From contig NC_083606.1 of assembly GCF_029168945.1 (NCBI RefSeq), positions 18,874,041 through 18,938,040 of the forward strand: 64,000 bases of DNA, given 5' to 3'. The number at the start of each line of letters is the position of its first letter. The first letter of the stretch is position 1. Both the position numbers and the translations under genes were made by a program. The notes below the pieces were generated by a model that saw only the letters and a list, made by a program, of their open reading frames with translations, was not told the origin of the DNA and ran no database searches. Positions 1 to 11,550 of the stretch are shown piece after piece. This DNA is from Cannabis sativa. Taxonomy: Eukaryota; Streptophyta; Magnoliopsida; Rosales; Cannabaceae.

Positions 1-198
1 TGCACAACCATAAACTAGGTTGGAAATCTTTATTGATAAGCTTCAATTGTTTCAGTGATAATTAATTGAGCACAAACAAAGGAGTCTTGCTCTTATAACA
101 ATCAATCTCACACTGATAGAAGGCTCCTCTAGGAGGAACATTCTATATTTACAACCCTTAATCCTCTCACACCTAAAAATATTGCTCAACTTTTTATT
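1..198. other. Unassigned AT-rich left edge
   Basis: No reading frame or motif is recognised here. Athila gag homology begins abruptly at about 199, so this stretch is either very decayed gag N-terminal DNA or the right edge of something outside the window. Confidence 0.3.
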
Positions 199-1286
199 TT
201 TAAAATTTTTCGGATGAATCGGTCAAACTTAGGTTGTTTCCTTTTTCTTTAAAAGATAAAGTCAAAGCTTGGTAAACTCACTTCCAACTGGAACCATAAC
301 AACTTGGGATCAACTTTTTGATAAATTTCTTGCCAAATTTTTCCCCACGTCCGAAATTGATAATTTAAGAAGAGAAATCTCTGAATTTTATCAAAAAGAT
401 AATGAAGAATTTTAGGAATATTGGGAAAGATTTAAAGATTTATTATTAAAATGTTCCCATCATGGTTGTAAAAAATAGAGACTTGTAAAATATTTTTATG
501 ATGGTTTAACCCCTTCAAACTGACAAATAATTCAATCTATGCATACGAGAATTTTTTTGAAATTACAAGGGCAAGAGGCTTGAGAAGCTCTTGAAGAATT
601 ATCTATTAATTCACAACAATGAAATTATTCTGGGCCTAGGTCTAGCAAATAATTCACCTAAAAGAGGAAGAAAATATGAAATAAAAGAATAAATTGATTT
701 GAGAACATCTTTTGAAAAATTAGCAAGAAAAGTAGAAGCCTTAGCCACAAGTCAAACTATGAATTCTCATGTTCAACCTAAAAAAGATGTTTGTGCTAGT
801 ATTTGTCATAATGCTCAATCATGTCCTTCTGTTCTTGAAATATTTTCTGAAGAGGCTAATGTATTACATTCTTATGGTAAACTAAATGATAGTCCATTTT
901 CTAACACATACAATCTTAATTGGAGAAACCATCCCAACTTTTCATGGAGACAAAATCAACCACAAATAAACCAAGGAAATCAATTCAACATGCCAAATCC
1001 CAATCATGCCCAACCAAGTCAACCTTACCCTCCACAAAGAAAACCTTCCATAGAAGAAACTTTACAACAACTCATGCAATCTACCCAACAAATCATGCAA
1101 AATCAGTCTCAATCTATTACTAAACTAGAGACACAATTGGGTCAACTTGCTAATGCCGTAACTGAGAGAGAAAAAGGAAGATTTCCTAGCCAACCCATCC
1201 CAAATCCTAAAGGCCAATATGAAGTAGGAGTTCTAAGTCATAAAGAAGAAGCTAAGTCTATTTTAACTCTTAGGTTCGGAAAATAA
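199..1286 (+). pseudogene. Athila gag remnant
   Basis: Capsid-type gag homology starts near 199 and runs through a TTWDQLFDKFLAKFFP-like segment around 300-345, interrupted by several stops. The longest open stretch (699-1286, 195 codons) covers the gag C-terminal half: SFEKLARKVEALATSQ, a Cys-rich segment, then an Asn/Gln/Pro-rich linker and a coiled-coil-like KLETQLGQLANAV stretch. These are typical of Athila gag. The Cys/His knuckle is degenerate (CASICHNAQSC). In an intact element this protein would form the cytoplasmic virus-like particle. It cannot be made here. Confidence 0.75.
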
Positions 1287-2392
1287 ATTGTCAAATCCGA
1301 TTACATACCTCAAGTTGAAAAAGACCAAAGCCAACCTCAAAGTTCCAACACAAATGACTTATCAAAAGATAATGATCAAATTCTTCCTTGCATTCCAAAA
1401 GCTCATTTTCCACAAAGATTACTTTCACTCAAAAAAGGCAACTAATATAGTGACATCTTAGAAGTGTTCAAACAAGTATCAACATTCCATTCTTAGATGC
1501 CATTAAACAAATTCCTGCCTACTCCAAATTCTTGAAAGACCTTTGCACTATTAAAAGAAACACTAATGTTCTAAAAAAAGACATTTTTAACTGAACAAGT
1601 TAGCTCCATAATTAAATATAAAAGCCTTGTGAAATATAAAGATCTTGGTTGTCCAATAATTTCATGCATCATTGGTGATCATTTTATTAACAAAGCTTTA
1701 CTTTATTTAGGAGCTAGTGTGAATTTATTCTCTTATTCTATTTATAAGCAACTTGGTCTAGGAGAATTAAACACCAACTTCTATAACACTTCAATTAGCT
1801 GATCGATCTATGAAAATTTCTAGAGGTATTATAGAAGTTGTTTTAATTAAAGTGGATAAATTCTATTTTCTTGTTGATTTCATTATTCTTGATACTCAAT
1901 CTGTTGAAAATGCTCATCATTTTAGGTAGATCATTTTTAGCTACATCTAATGCAATTATTAACTGTCGTAATAGTGTATTAAAATTATCTTTTAAAAACA
2001 TGACTGTTGAATTAAATGTTTTTAATGTTGCTAAATCTATTGAGTGTCCAGAAATACATGAAGTGAACATGATTAAGACGAAAAATATTTTTCAAATGGA
2101 CATCAATGAATCTTTTGAAACTTACGCAAAATTGTTTGGAATGTGTGTAAATGTTGATGATTCTATTCATGATGTCAATTCTTTGCTTGAGTCTACCCCA
2201 CTAATGGATACTGAAAAATAGAAAGCCAAAATTGAACAATTTATTCCATTAGAGTCTGTTGAGTCAACTCCTGAGCCACCAAAGTTAGATCTCAAACCTT
2301 TGCCTGATACTTTGAAATATGCATTTCTAGGAGAGTCTAACACTTATCCTGCTATCATTGCATCTAATTTAGATGAAAAATAAGAAGTAAAG
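1287..2392 (+). pseudogene. Athila protease and linker remnant
   Basis: A retropepsin-like segment is visible around 1680-1760. The expected DLGASVN catalytic motif reads YLGASVN, so the catalytic Asp is lost. Downstream, GRSFLATSNAIINCRN-like wording (1921-1970) and VELNVFNVAK match the C-terminal half of Athila protease in a shifted frame. The 1871-2221 open stretch covers this C-terminal half and the linker before RT. Multiple stops and at least one frameshift separate the parts. Confidence 0.65.
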
Positions 2393-3192
2393 TTGTTAGA
2401 TATCCTTAGAAAGCATAAAGAGGCCATAGGTTGGACCATAGGAGACATTAAGGGAATTAGCCCAGCTGTTTGCATGCATAGAATTCATTTAGAAAAAAAT
2501 GCAAAGACCTCCCGAGAAAGCCAAAGAATATTAAATCCAAACATGAAAGAGGTAGTAAGAGATGAGGTAATTCAAATGTTAGATGTAGGGATCATTTACC
2601 CTATTTTGACACTCCATGGGTTAGTCTAGTTCAAGTTGTTCCAAAAAAGTCTGGGATCACTGTTGTTAAAAACGAACAAAATGAGTTAATCCCTACTAGA
2701 GTCCAAACATGGTGGTGAGTGTGTATAGACTATAGAAAGTTGAACAGTGGCACTAGGAAAGACCACTTACCATTACCCTTCATTGACCAAATGCTTGAAA
2801 GGTTAACTGGCCATGCTTATTATTGCTTTCTTGATGGGTATTTGGGATATAACCAAATCCCCATTGCCCCCGAAGATCAAGAAAAGACTACCTTCACTTG
2901 CCTTTTTGGAACCTTTGCATATCGTCGCATTCCTTTTGGTCTTTGTAATGCTCCTGCAACATTTCAAAGATGTATGATTGCAATATTTTCTGATATGGTT
3001 GAAAGAAATCTTGAAGTGTTTATGGATGATTTTTCTGTGTTTGGAAATTCTTTTGATGATTGTTTACACCATCTGTCTCTTGTTTTAATTCGTTGCAAAG
3101 AAGAGAATTTAATTCTCAATTGGGAAAAATGTCATTTCATGGTTAAAAAGGGAATTGTCTTAGGTCATGTGATTTCATCTCAAAAGGAATAG
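2393..3192 (+). pseudogene. Athila reverse transcriptase remnant
   Basis: Two open pieces, 2393-2629 and 2719-3192, cover an RT domain. The first contains the pre-RT segment (HKEAIGWTIGDIKGISPAVCMHRI). The second contains CIDYRKLNSGTRKDHLPLPF, the fingers/palm motifs and the catalytic FMDD box (FMDDFSVFG, about 3020-3045). Between them VQVVPKKSGITVV is readable in another frame, so a stop or frameshift breaks the domain near 2627-2719. The catalytic Asp pair is still present, but the protein is not continuous. Confidence 0.85.
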
Positions 3193-3989
3193 AAGTTGAT
3201 AAAGCAAAAGTAGATCTTATTTCAAAACTTCCTCCACTTAAGACAGTAAAAGAATATATATCATTCTTAGGCCATGCCGAATTTTATAAAAGATTGATAA
3301 AAGTCTTTAGCAAAATTTCATGCCCTTTATGTCATTTTCTTGGAAAAGAAAATGCTTTAGTCTTTGATCATGAATTCCACGTTGCCTTTCAAAAATTGAA
3401 ATCCCTTTTGACTAGTGCACCAATTATTCGCCCTCCCGATTGGAATGTTCCTTTTGAAATAATGTATGATGCTTATGATTATGCAATTGGTGCTGTTTTA
3501 GGACAAAGAATTAACAAGGTACCGCATGTAATATACTATGCTAGAGAAACTTTAAATGAAGCTTAATTGAATTACACTACAAGTCTACAACTGAAAAAGA
3601 ATTGCTTCCTGTTATGGTTGAATTAGAGAAATTTAGGTCTCATTTGTTAGGATCTAAAATAATTGTCTATTCTGATCATGTTGCATTGAATATCTCTTGC
3701 CAAAAAAAGATGCTAAATCTCGCTTAATTCGTGGGTCTTGCATTTACAAGAATTTTATTTAGAGATACGTGATAAAAAAGATTCTGAAAATGTTGTAGCT
3801 GATCATTTGTCTAGAATTGTTGTTGAAACTAATCATGATTCCACCACTATCATTGAAACTTTTCTTGATGAACAACTCATGCATGTATCTTCTTGTCCTT
3901 GGTATGCTGATATTGTCAATTATTTGGTCACTGGTGAAATTTCTTCTCATTGGTCTAAACAAGATAATTTTAAATTTTATGTTGAAGTG
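3193..3989 (+). pseudogene. Athila RNase H remnant
   Basis: After an in-frame stop at 3190-3192 the tether region continues (GHAEFYKRLIKVFSKISCPLCH). It is followed by FEIMYDAYDYAIGAVLGQRINK, where the RNase H Asp-containing DASD-type motif is altered, and by YYARETLNEA. A later piece (3738-4004) carries LQEFYLEIRDKKDSENVVADHLSRI, the classic end of the domain. Frameshifts at about 3567 and 3730 separate these parts. Confidence 0.75.
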
Positions 3990-4811
3990 AAAAATTTCAT
4001 GTGAGATGATCCTTATTTGTTTAAATATTGCCCTGATCAAATAATAAGGAGATGCATTCCAAACTGTGATCAATCTAAAATCATATCTTTTTGTCATGAT
4101 CATGCATGTGGTGGACATTTAGTTGTAAGAAAACTGCTTTGAAAATTTTACAATGTGGATTATTTGTGGGCCTACTATCTTTCATGACACTTATATGTAT
4201 TGCAAATCTTGTAAGCATTGTCAATAATTAGGAAGTGTAACTAGAAGAAACATGATGCCTTTGAATCCTATTCTTATTGTTGAAATATTTGATGTTTGGG
4301 GCATTGATTTTATGAGTCCATTTCCTAATTATTTTGGTGATTTGTACATTCTTGTTGGTGTTGATTATGTATCTAAATGGATTGAAGCTATTGCATGCCA
4401 CACAAATGACCATAAAGTTGTGCTTAAATTTTTGAAAGAAAAGAGTTTCTCATGATTTGGTTCACCACGTGCTATCATTAGTGATAATGGTACACACTTT
4501 TGTAGTAGGTCTTTTAAGTATTTAATGAAACAATATGGCATTACACATAAAGTCACTACACCTTCTCACCCACAAACTAGTGGCCAAGTTGAAATATCAA
4601 ATAGGGAGATTAAGCACATCTTAGAGAAAACTGTCAACCCCACTAGGTAAGATTGGTCCCTAAGACTCATTGATGCATTATGGGCATATCATACTGCATA
4701 CAAAACACCCATCGAAATGTCTCCCTATAGAATTATTTATGGGAAGGCATACCATTTACCCGTTGAGTTAGAACATAGAGCCGATTGGGCTATCAAGCAA
4801 CTAAACTTTGC
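3990..4811 (+). pseudogene. Athila integrase remnant, truncated at the 3' end
   Basis: The zinc-binding region (HDHACGGHL, then YCKSCKHCQ) lies about 4095-4225. The catalytic core follows: [13 protein letters not shown] near 4290-4325, then [21 protein letters not shown] and IISDNGTHF near 4475-4500, with a stop between (4453-4455). [19 protein letters not shown] and [36 protein letters not shown] lead up to the break at 4811. The D,D,E positions are recognisable, but the frame is interrupted. Confidence 0.8.
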
Positions 4812-5459
4812 TGTGGTATTATTCCTTAAACCCCCAACCAAGATTCGGTTAGTTAGTTAGTCTTTAACTAACTTAACTATCAAAAAGAAAAACTTGCATA
4901 TTGAATCCCTTGGCCAATATGAAGTTGACGACTCATCTCATTGCAAAAGAGTGAAGTCAAACACAAGAAGAAGAAAGTAGAGAGACATAATACAGTAGAG
5001 AGAGAAGTTAGAGTGAGAAATGGAGAGAGATATCTAAGAAAGAGAGAGCTAGGATTAGGAAATTGTATTGAGCAACATTGTTGATTATGTTGGCTCGGGT
5101 TAGTGAGTTAATGAGTGTTGAGGGATTACACTATGGATGACTTGCTGTGACTATTTCTTTGTAGCTCCTGAGATTGATATCTTTTATTCTCATTATAAAT
5201 AAAGATTGGTGGAAATACTTTCAAACTGGAGTATGACCAAGTTCACATTGAACTTAGGATCGGAATCGGTATAAATCTCTGTGTTATTGTGTGTGACAGC
5301 CATTTAGATTTATCTGTGTTATATTTTTTTGGTTTAATGTGTTTGTTGGTTTTTTGTTCTTGATTTGTTTATTTTGATTTAACTTTTGTTTGTTTAAGTG
5401 TGATCTTGAATCTGGAATTACAGAGGTTAATTCCTATGTATAAGAGCTAAATTTCATAC
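4812..5459 (+). repeat. 5' LTR of + Tork-like copia (end approximate)
   Basis: It starts TGTGGTATTATTC, directly after the broken Athila integrase. The same family's minus copy starts TGTGGTATAGTTC at 50808. Both share an AACTAACTTAAC segment, an AATAAA signal, an AAACTGGAGTA block and an ACAAATCAGAGC stretch at the LTR/leader boundary. The last is probably a degenerate Met-tRNA primer site. This copy is about 300 bp shorter, with the deletion in U3, and no TATA box is seen. The right boundary is inferred. Confidence 0.6.
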
Positions 5460-5574
5460 AAATCAGAGCTTGGTTCTTCGATCATCAAGGGAGATTCAAA
5501 GATCACTTGCTTCCGCACCAAGAACTCATCAAGAATTCATCAAGGAATTCTACAAGAACACATATTGAAGGAGA

Positions 5575-6330
5575 ATGTCGATGGCAAGGTTTGAACTAGA
5601 GAAGTTCAATGGATTAATGGATTTTGCACTATGGCAAGAAAGTTTGAAGGGTATACTTGTGTACCAAAAGGTGGCAAAGGTACTTAGAGATGAAAAGTTG
5701 TTGGCTGAGAAGAAACTAGAGGAAATTGCAGAGATGGAGGAGATGGCATACTACACCATCATCATGTACCTGTCCAATGGAGTTAGAAAAAAGCTAATCC
5801 AAGAAAAGACTGCAAAAGGATTGTGGAACAAACTAGAGTAGCTGCACATGGCACCATCAATATCAAGCAAGATTAATCTTATTGAAAGATTATACAAGTT
5901 TAGAATGAACTCTTCTCTTTCCTTAGATGATAATATTGATAAATTTAATGAAATAATTATTGGTTTAGCTAACATTGATCGTAAGGTAGATGAAGAAAGT
6001 CAAGCAATCATATTGCTCAGATCATTGCCAATGGCATATCAAGAAGTTAAAGCAGCAATCAAGTATGGAAGGGATGTGATCTCGTTGGACGGTGTTAATG
6101 CGACATTAAAATCAAAGGACTTTGAATTGCAACTCGAGAAGGAGACTAGGAAAGAAGAAGCCTATCTTGCAAGAGGAAGAAGTCCAAAAAGAGGATCATC
6201 AAGTAACAACCAGTCACCATCAAGATTAAAGTTGAATATTAAAGACAATCGACAATGATATCAATGTGGAAAGATTGGCCACATTAAAAGATTATGCAGT
6301 CAATTAAAGACGCAATCTGGTTTAGATCAA
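5575..6330 (+). pseudogene. Tork-like copia gag
   Basis: The frame opens at ATG 5575 (MSMARFELEKFNG...) and matches the UBN2-type copia gag: FALWQESLKGILVYQKVAKVL, then YYTIIMYLSNGVRKKL. An in-frame TAG at 5839-5841 interrupts it, and the same frame continues to 6258. There the first Cys of the zinc knuckle is a TGA (6256-6258); the rest of the knuckle (YQCGKIGHIKRLC) is readable. Basic, Ser-rich RGRSPKRGSSSNNQSPSR precedes the knuckle. It would be the capsid protein but is broken twice. Confidence 0.85.
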
Positions 6331-6747
6331 ACTAGGATGATAAAGGATGCAACAAAAACCAGAACCAGTACTCAAAATCTAATGATCATGGAAGTCAAAG
6401 AAAAGACTCTACAGTTGTGGCTGAGAGTAGTGGAAATGGAAGTTCAGATGGGGAATTATTTTCTATTTCGAAAAATAATAAGAGTAAAGAGTGGATCCTT
6501 GATTCAGGATGCACTTATCATATGTGTCTCAACTTAAAATCTTTCTTTGATTATTAGGAAACTAATAATGGTGGTAGAGTACTAATGGGTAATGATGTTT
6601 CTTGCAGGTTGTTGGAATTTGTAAGGTGGCTATAAGGCAATTCAATGGTGCAGTGAAGATTTTGTATAATGTGAGGCACATTCAAGAATTAAGGAGGAAT
6701 CTGATATCACTTGAAATCTTGGAAGATGAAGGTTATGACTATAAGTC
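6331..6747 (+). pseudogene. Tork-like copia protease remnant (N-terminal part)
   Basis: The copia protease active site is readable as WILDSGCTYHMC (DSG at 6501-6509), preceded by a Lys/Ser-rich linker. Downstream wording in shifted frames (GGRVLMGND, then VRHIQELRRNLISLEILEDEGYDYKS) matches the protease C-terminal region. It stops at 6747 where the Tat LTR begins, and the coding sense resumes at 27594. Confidence 0.75.
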
Positions 6748-7712
6748 TGTTATACCCAAAATTCAACTAGCACATCAGAGGAAAACATGTGTCAAGCTGG
6801 GAAGAATACAAACCAAGGCACATAATTATAATTACATTTAAGGTGGAATAACTCGTTAAAAGCATAATTGACAGAGTATATTTACAACTCGGTTGACTGA
6901 ATAATCTTATGCGAGATAAAGATATACAAATAGTTGCCTTGCACTTCAACGAGAAACCATGTAACTTCAGGTGTATAAGACGAGGCACTAACCTCGATTA
7001 CGTGGATGAGATATAGTGACTGTGAAGACACTTAGCGTATAATATGCAGCATATAAACTAAGTATAACAGACGGGTAAACCAAAGCAAGTGATAGCAAGG
7101 CGTCCACCTCGCCATACGAAGACATGCACACGAAAAAGATCACCTTGTCACCAAAATCTGCGATTGTCAGATAGGGTGTTATGTTTCCAGAGTAAAAGCG
7201 ACGAGATTCATTATCAACCTTGAAAAGAAATAGGAAAAGCTCCATCCCGCCATCAAGGTTAGTTCTGCTCTATTCCCAGCGAGATGTCCCAAAACGATAC
7301 GGTTTGCAATGTATTTAATACACATTTTATTTTGACCCAGTAAAATGGACTAATCACAGCTATGTGATATTCAAATAATAACCGCATTTATTTTACGTGA
7401 TATGTAATCAGACCCCATAATTTTAGGGGATAATTGTTGTAAAAATATCAGTCAACTCAGTAATTAGCTGTCTACTATGTGATTATAAATAGAGGCAAGA
7501 TAGACTGAGAAAGGGACGAAAAAATTCATAAGAAAAAGGCCCTGAAAAACCATCAGAAATCTAATAAGATTGACTCGTGGACCATGCAGAATTTTAACTG
7601 CAAAACCAGGTAAGAAACCTTTGTGTTCATTTTCTTTTCTTTAATGTTTTTATTTTTTTGTGCAAGTTTATCATTCAGGCTCAAATATGGTTAACGAAAA
7701 TCTGCGTTAACA
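6748..7712 (+). repeat. Tat 5' LTR
   Basis: TG...CA termini. It aligns end to end with 26625-27588, differing at roughly 6-8% of positions by eye, the most diverged LTR pair in the window. An ATTATAAATAGAGGC TATA-type box lies near 7483-7497. It is directly followed by a primer-site-like stretch. Confidence 0.92.
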
Positions 7713-7730
7713 GTTTGGTGCTTTCATTAA
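7713..7730 (+). other. Tat primer-binding-site region
   Basis: GTTTGGTGCTTTCATTA directly follows the LTR. A TTTGGTGCTTTCATT stretch in this place is usual for Tat-lineage plant elements. The tRNA was not identified. Confidence 0.55.
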
Positions 7731-7790
7731 GAGCCTTCGTGAAAAAGCTCAGAAAAAATCCTCCTTCCATAAAAAAATAATATTCCTCTT

Positions 7791-8635
7791 ATGGCTGACA
7801 ACGAAGAAATTAATCCTTATGAAGAAACCACTCATCGTCCCGAATTAGAGCCAATGAGTCCCCAAGGATCATCTGACTTATCATTTGAACAGACCACAAG
7901 GTCTAGGAAAACCCAGAATTTGGGAACCAGACTTGAAGGGCCTAGAATGAACAATGACATGTCTCGTCCCAATCTAGTTAATGAGGATGGCGCCTATGAC
8001 CCAACAAAGTATATATCAATCGTTGAATTAGAAAACTGCCATCTCAAGCGTCGATTGGAAGAGGCAAATTGGTGTAATGCTGAATTAGAGAGTGAGGCAG
8101 CTGTAGCCAAAGTGGCACAATGGAATAACTCCCAAAATCAACCTAACCCTGGAGAGAGAGAACCGCAAGGCAAACCTCGAGACTCGCAAACTAGGGGCAG
8201 GAGGCAGCCGGAAGGAATCCATAAAACGCTCAGGAAAGACAACCTGGGTAAATTGGGTAACACCTTAAAAGTGAGATGCCATGTGATTGACCAGGAACTA
8301 GGGAACTGGAAATTCCCCATAGAAATAAGGGAAGTCTGGGGACACAACCTGGGGTACATGGGTCATCACTAAGAGATTGCCAACATTCTTTCCAAACTTA
8401 TAAGAAAGGAGCTCACACAAATCTCAATAGGGAGAACGCGAGGAATCATACCCAAGAGAGAAGAGCGAGGCATGAAGAGGCAAGTGTTACCGCTAGGTGC
8501 ACGATAACTCATAGTTGATCCATGCAAGCAGGAGAGAATAGTCGTCGCAACAATGATCAAGAAGGAAAAATACGGTCTATGGGTGCAACAAGATCCACCA
8601 ACTGTCATGGCAAATTGAACCTAAGAGAACGCTTG
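7791..8635 (+). pseudogene. Tat gag N-terminal region
   Basis: An open frame from ATG 7791 to 8372 (193 codons) starts MADNEEINPYEETTHRP and carries a Glu-rich coiled-coil-like segment (VELENCHLKRRLEEANWCNAELESEAAVAKVAQ, about residues 75-110). Highly charged low-complexity sequence follows. After a frameshift near 8350, charged gag spacer (RNHTQERRARHEEA) can be read in another frame up to NLRERL at 8635. There the solo LTR interrupts; the frame resumes with NQKKPDLRQQL after 11008. The function would be capsid formation. Confidence 0.65.
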
Positions 8636-9315
8636 TGTAACGCCCTAACTATTAGGCACGCTACCCAAAACGCTTAAGAAACCCTAATCCCCTAAACGAG
8701 ATTACTAATAAAATTAGCGCGCAAATTAAACTTTAATTACAAATAGAAGGAAAGTAAACTTGTAATAATTTAAACTTTATAAACTAAAAGTTTCATGTAT
8801 TGGGATCCCAAGAAAACATTTTACAAAATGTTATTACAAGTTCGTTTTCACAAGCTGACCTAGGCGGCAAAACAGAGTCCTAAAAATGCATCACTGGTAG
8901 ACCCCAATCTGCTTGGTCTAGTGTGGCCTGAACATGTACATGCACTGTCTAGCTCTCATACTCATGGCTGATCAGAAACAGCTTTACCCTTTCCTGCACA
9001 GTAGAGCACCCGTGAGCCAAGCCCAGCAAGACAGTATAATTTATCAATAACATATTTATCACACTATATAAATATTAATGCCATTCTCATATGCTTGTGT
9101 GACACAGACCTGGATGTTACGCTCACATGCCTATTTATGTCTATATAACATAGACCTACGTGTTGCGCTCACACGTCTAAATACAATAAGGCATTAGAAC
9201 GGTTCCTCTCAGTTCTAGTTACCGAGTCCAACCTGGTTATGCCTTGAACACATAACCCTAAATCTCAATATATTCATATATTCAACATGGCATAGCATTT
9301 ACATAACATATATCA

Positions 9316-9369
9316 CTAGGGTAATAACCCTAGGCTATTAAACCGCACATGTTAGGGTAATAACCCTAA
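9316..9369 (-). other. Two AATA-loop hairpins in the solo LTR
   Basis: CTAGGGT-AATA-ACCCTAG (9316-9333) and TTAGGGT-AATA-ACCCTAA (9352-9369). Both have 7-bp perfect arms with the same spacer, and the outermost pair changes from C-G to T-A together. Confidence 0.7.
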
Positions 9370-9711
9370 TCCCAGTTACTAATTACTCACATATATTATT
9401 TACAATATAAGCGTCACCGTACATAACTCTACGTGCTAACTATTGTCTTACTCGATGTCCTGCAATAGTAGAGATTCCAAATCCCTGGGTGCTTCTGACT
9501 AGGTGCCGGTAATCCTAGTCACAATTCCAAGATTTACACAAATAGGGTTAACCCCTGATTTCACATTTATAAAGTATACACATGGCAATCAAAATATAAA
9601 TAATCACAAAGAGCTTAGAGTGAGCTTTCCAACGGTATATAGAACTTCCAAAACGGAGTTCGAATCACAAAGTAATGCATTTTTAAAGTCAACACTTGAA
9701 ATAGCCCAGAA

Positions 9712-9835
9712 ACTCGAGGGCAGGCTACGGCATGCAAAAGCCATGCTGCGGCACCTGGGACCAACTCCCAGGTCTCATCCAAAGGGGCGAACCACGACAT
9801 GCGAAAGCCATGCCGCGGCACCTGGGTTCCAAACC
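9712..9835. repeat. Imperfect direct duplication inside the solo LTR
   Basis: Two copies, about 80 bp apart, of a GC-rich segment containing GGCATGCAAAAGCCATGC / GACATGCGAAAGCCATGC, each followed by GCGGCACCTGGG. Each copy holds a GCATG...CATGC inverted repeat. This GC-rich block occupies the place where the other Tekay-like LTRs have CCGGAATTCCGG palindromes. Confidence 0.6.
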
Positions 9836-11008
9836 CACGAAACCAGCAAGCTTACTTCGAATTTCAGCAGCCAAACACAACCATTTCACCCCAAATTAAC
9901 ATATAAGTCAAAGTTATAGCCAACAAATTACCAAAATTAATAAAGGGCATTAAAATACATATAACATGCATCAAAATCCACCAAATACCCTAAAAATTCC
10001 AGATTACACAACATGAAAAAAATCAAAGCTCCAACTTGAGCTTAATTTCATAAAATTCTACTTCCAACACTTATAAAATCAAGTCAAACACAAGCTTCAC
10101 AAAGCTAATTTCAGAGCTTAATAACTGAGTGAAACCCAAATAAAATCCTTTAAATTCTTTCTCAAGCCAACAAAAACAAACTTAGAAGATTCAAGCACCA
10201 AACATGCTCACAACCACAAGAATATCCTCTACAATCACAAACATGCACCTCAAAAACAACTCCAACGATTTCATGCTTTTAAACACTAAAATACAGCAGC
10301 AATTCTATTAAAATTTAGCAAGAAAACTACCTTAATCCATTTCCATGCCAAGCTCAACAACTTTCAAGTATCAAGCTCCAAAGGTAGCACCAAATCAAGC
10401 TAATTTCCAACAAAAATCAAAGTTTGGGAAAAAAATAGGTTTAGGGAGAGAGAGAGGGGTCGACTGAAGCAAGGGTAAAGCAAAATTTCATTTTCCAAAT
10501 TGTAAGAAAAATCCCATTCTTTTGCTAATAATTCGAATGCCCGAAAAGACAAAAATGCCCTTATGGCCATTAAGCACACCCATGCACAATCAAGGGTAAA
10601 AAGGTCATTTCATACATGAACATTCTCAAATAAAATTCAGATTATTCACACATAATTAAAATTCTAATTATTAATCCAAAAATTGTATTTCGGCCCCGAA
10701 CCCAGTTCGGCCCGAAAACTCAATTGTGAGTATACTGCGCCAACCTATCAGAACACACCTGAAAAAGACAACACATGCATACTATACAATAATATAGTCC
10801 TATAAGCACGTTAGTAAATTAATTTCACTATTTTACCCTCCTCGAGTCAAAATTACTAAAATGCCCCTGGCTCTCCAACGGGGTCTTAACATGTCATAAA
10901 TCATGTAAATTCACATATATTAAATTATATAATAATATAATTGCTCAATAATACATAATTATGTAATTAGGGTTTTGCTAATCTATTTCATAATTTTAGG
11001 GTATTACA

Positions 11009-11550
11009 GCTTGAACCAGAAAAAACCTGATCTTCGCCAACAACTTGGTCCAAAGCAAGGGGATTCAATCCATTTGCGAATAGACAAGTTAGAGAATAAG
11101 TTCAAGAGACATCAAGTCGGGGAGCTAGGAAGACAATCGGGATGTGATTCTGTTGAAGAATTCAAGTCGAAAGCTTCAGGGTCAGAGAGGAAAGACGACT
11201 CTAAAAGGTCATCCAAAGATAAGAAACAAAAGAAACACGACAAATACGTACCCATTTATACTGTCTATACTGAGCTTAATGAAACTCGGGAAAGTATCTA
11301 CCTCTCGCATGAACAGAAGGTCGTTTTCAATAAACCAAAGCCCATGAAACACGCGAGACGTAAAAGGGACCCAACCAGACGATGTGAATACCATGGAGAT
11401 ATTGGGCATACAACGGAAGTGTGTTGTCAGTTGAAAGATGAGATAGAAGGCCTCATAGCGCGAGGACACTTCCAACAATATGTGAAGGGACAGGACAATG
11501 TCCATGACCAACCCAATCTACCCAGTAACCCAAGAGACCAGGAACCATAA
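11009..11550 (+). pseudogene. Tat gag C-terminal region with zinc knuckle
   Basis: The frame continues in phase from the N-terminal part when the solo LTR is removed. Residues KDKKQKKHDKYVPIYTVYTELNETRE and a Cys/His knuckle (CEYHGDIGHTTEVC) followed by QLKDEIEGLIARGHF are signature Tat gag wording. The usual capsid core, expected between GELGRQSG and CDSVEEFK, is missing, so there is an internal deletion of several hundred bases near 11135-11145. The frame stops at 11548-11550. Confidence 0.8.

Larger units (their letters stand above)
199..4811 (+). mobile_element. Athila-type Ty3/gypsy retrotransposon interior, 3' truncated
   Basis: Remnants of gag, protease, reverse transcriptase, RNase H and integrase follow in the usual Ty3/gypsy order on +. 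The RT wording (FMDDFSVFG, CFLDGY, GTFAYRRIPFGLCNAPATFQ) is characteristic of the Athila lineage. No LTR is in the window. The element stops inside the integrase region exactly where a Tork-like copia LTR begins (4812). The reading frames hold many stops and frameshifts, so it is a dead, old copy. The matching 3' half was not found beyond 50808, so the junction at 4811 is not a simple insertion. Confidence 0.85.
8636..11008 (-). repeat. Solo LTR of a Tekay/Del-like chromovirus family
   Basis: This 2373-bp unit starts TGTAACGCCC and ends GGTATTACA, with target duplication GCTTG at 8631-8635 and 11009-11013. Read on the minus strand its 3' end (TAGTTAGGGCGTTACA) resembles the end of the Tekay LTR at 38919, so the orientation is minus. 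It also shares with the other two Tekay-like LTR families the GGGATCCC palindrome (8800-8811) and the TGGGC-TTG-GCTCA hairpin (9013-9025). There is no internal domain, so it is a solo LTR left by LTR-LTR recombination. Confidence 0.9.

Noticed and set aside
8675..8700. Telomere-like CCCTAA words in the solo LTR
   Set aside because: Only two imperfect copies, within an LTR. No tandem telomeric array.
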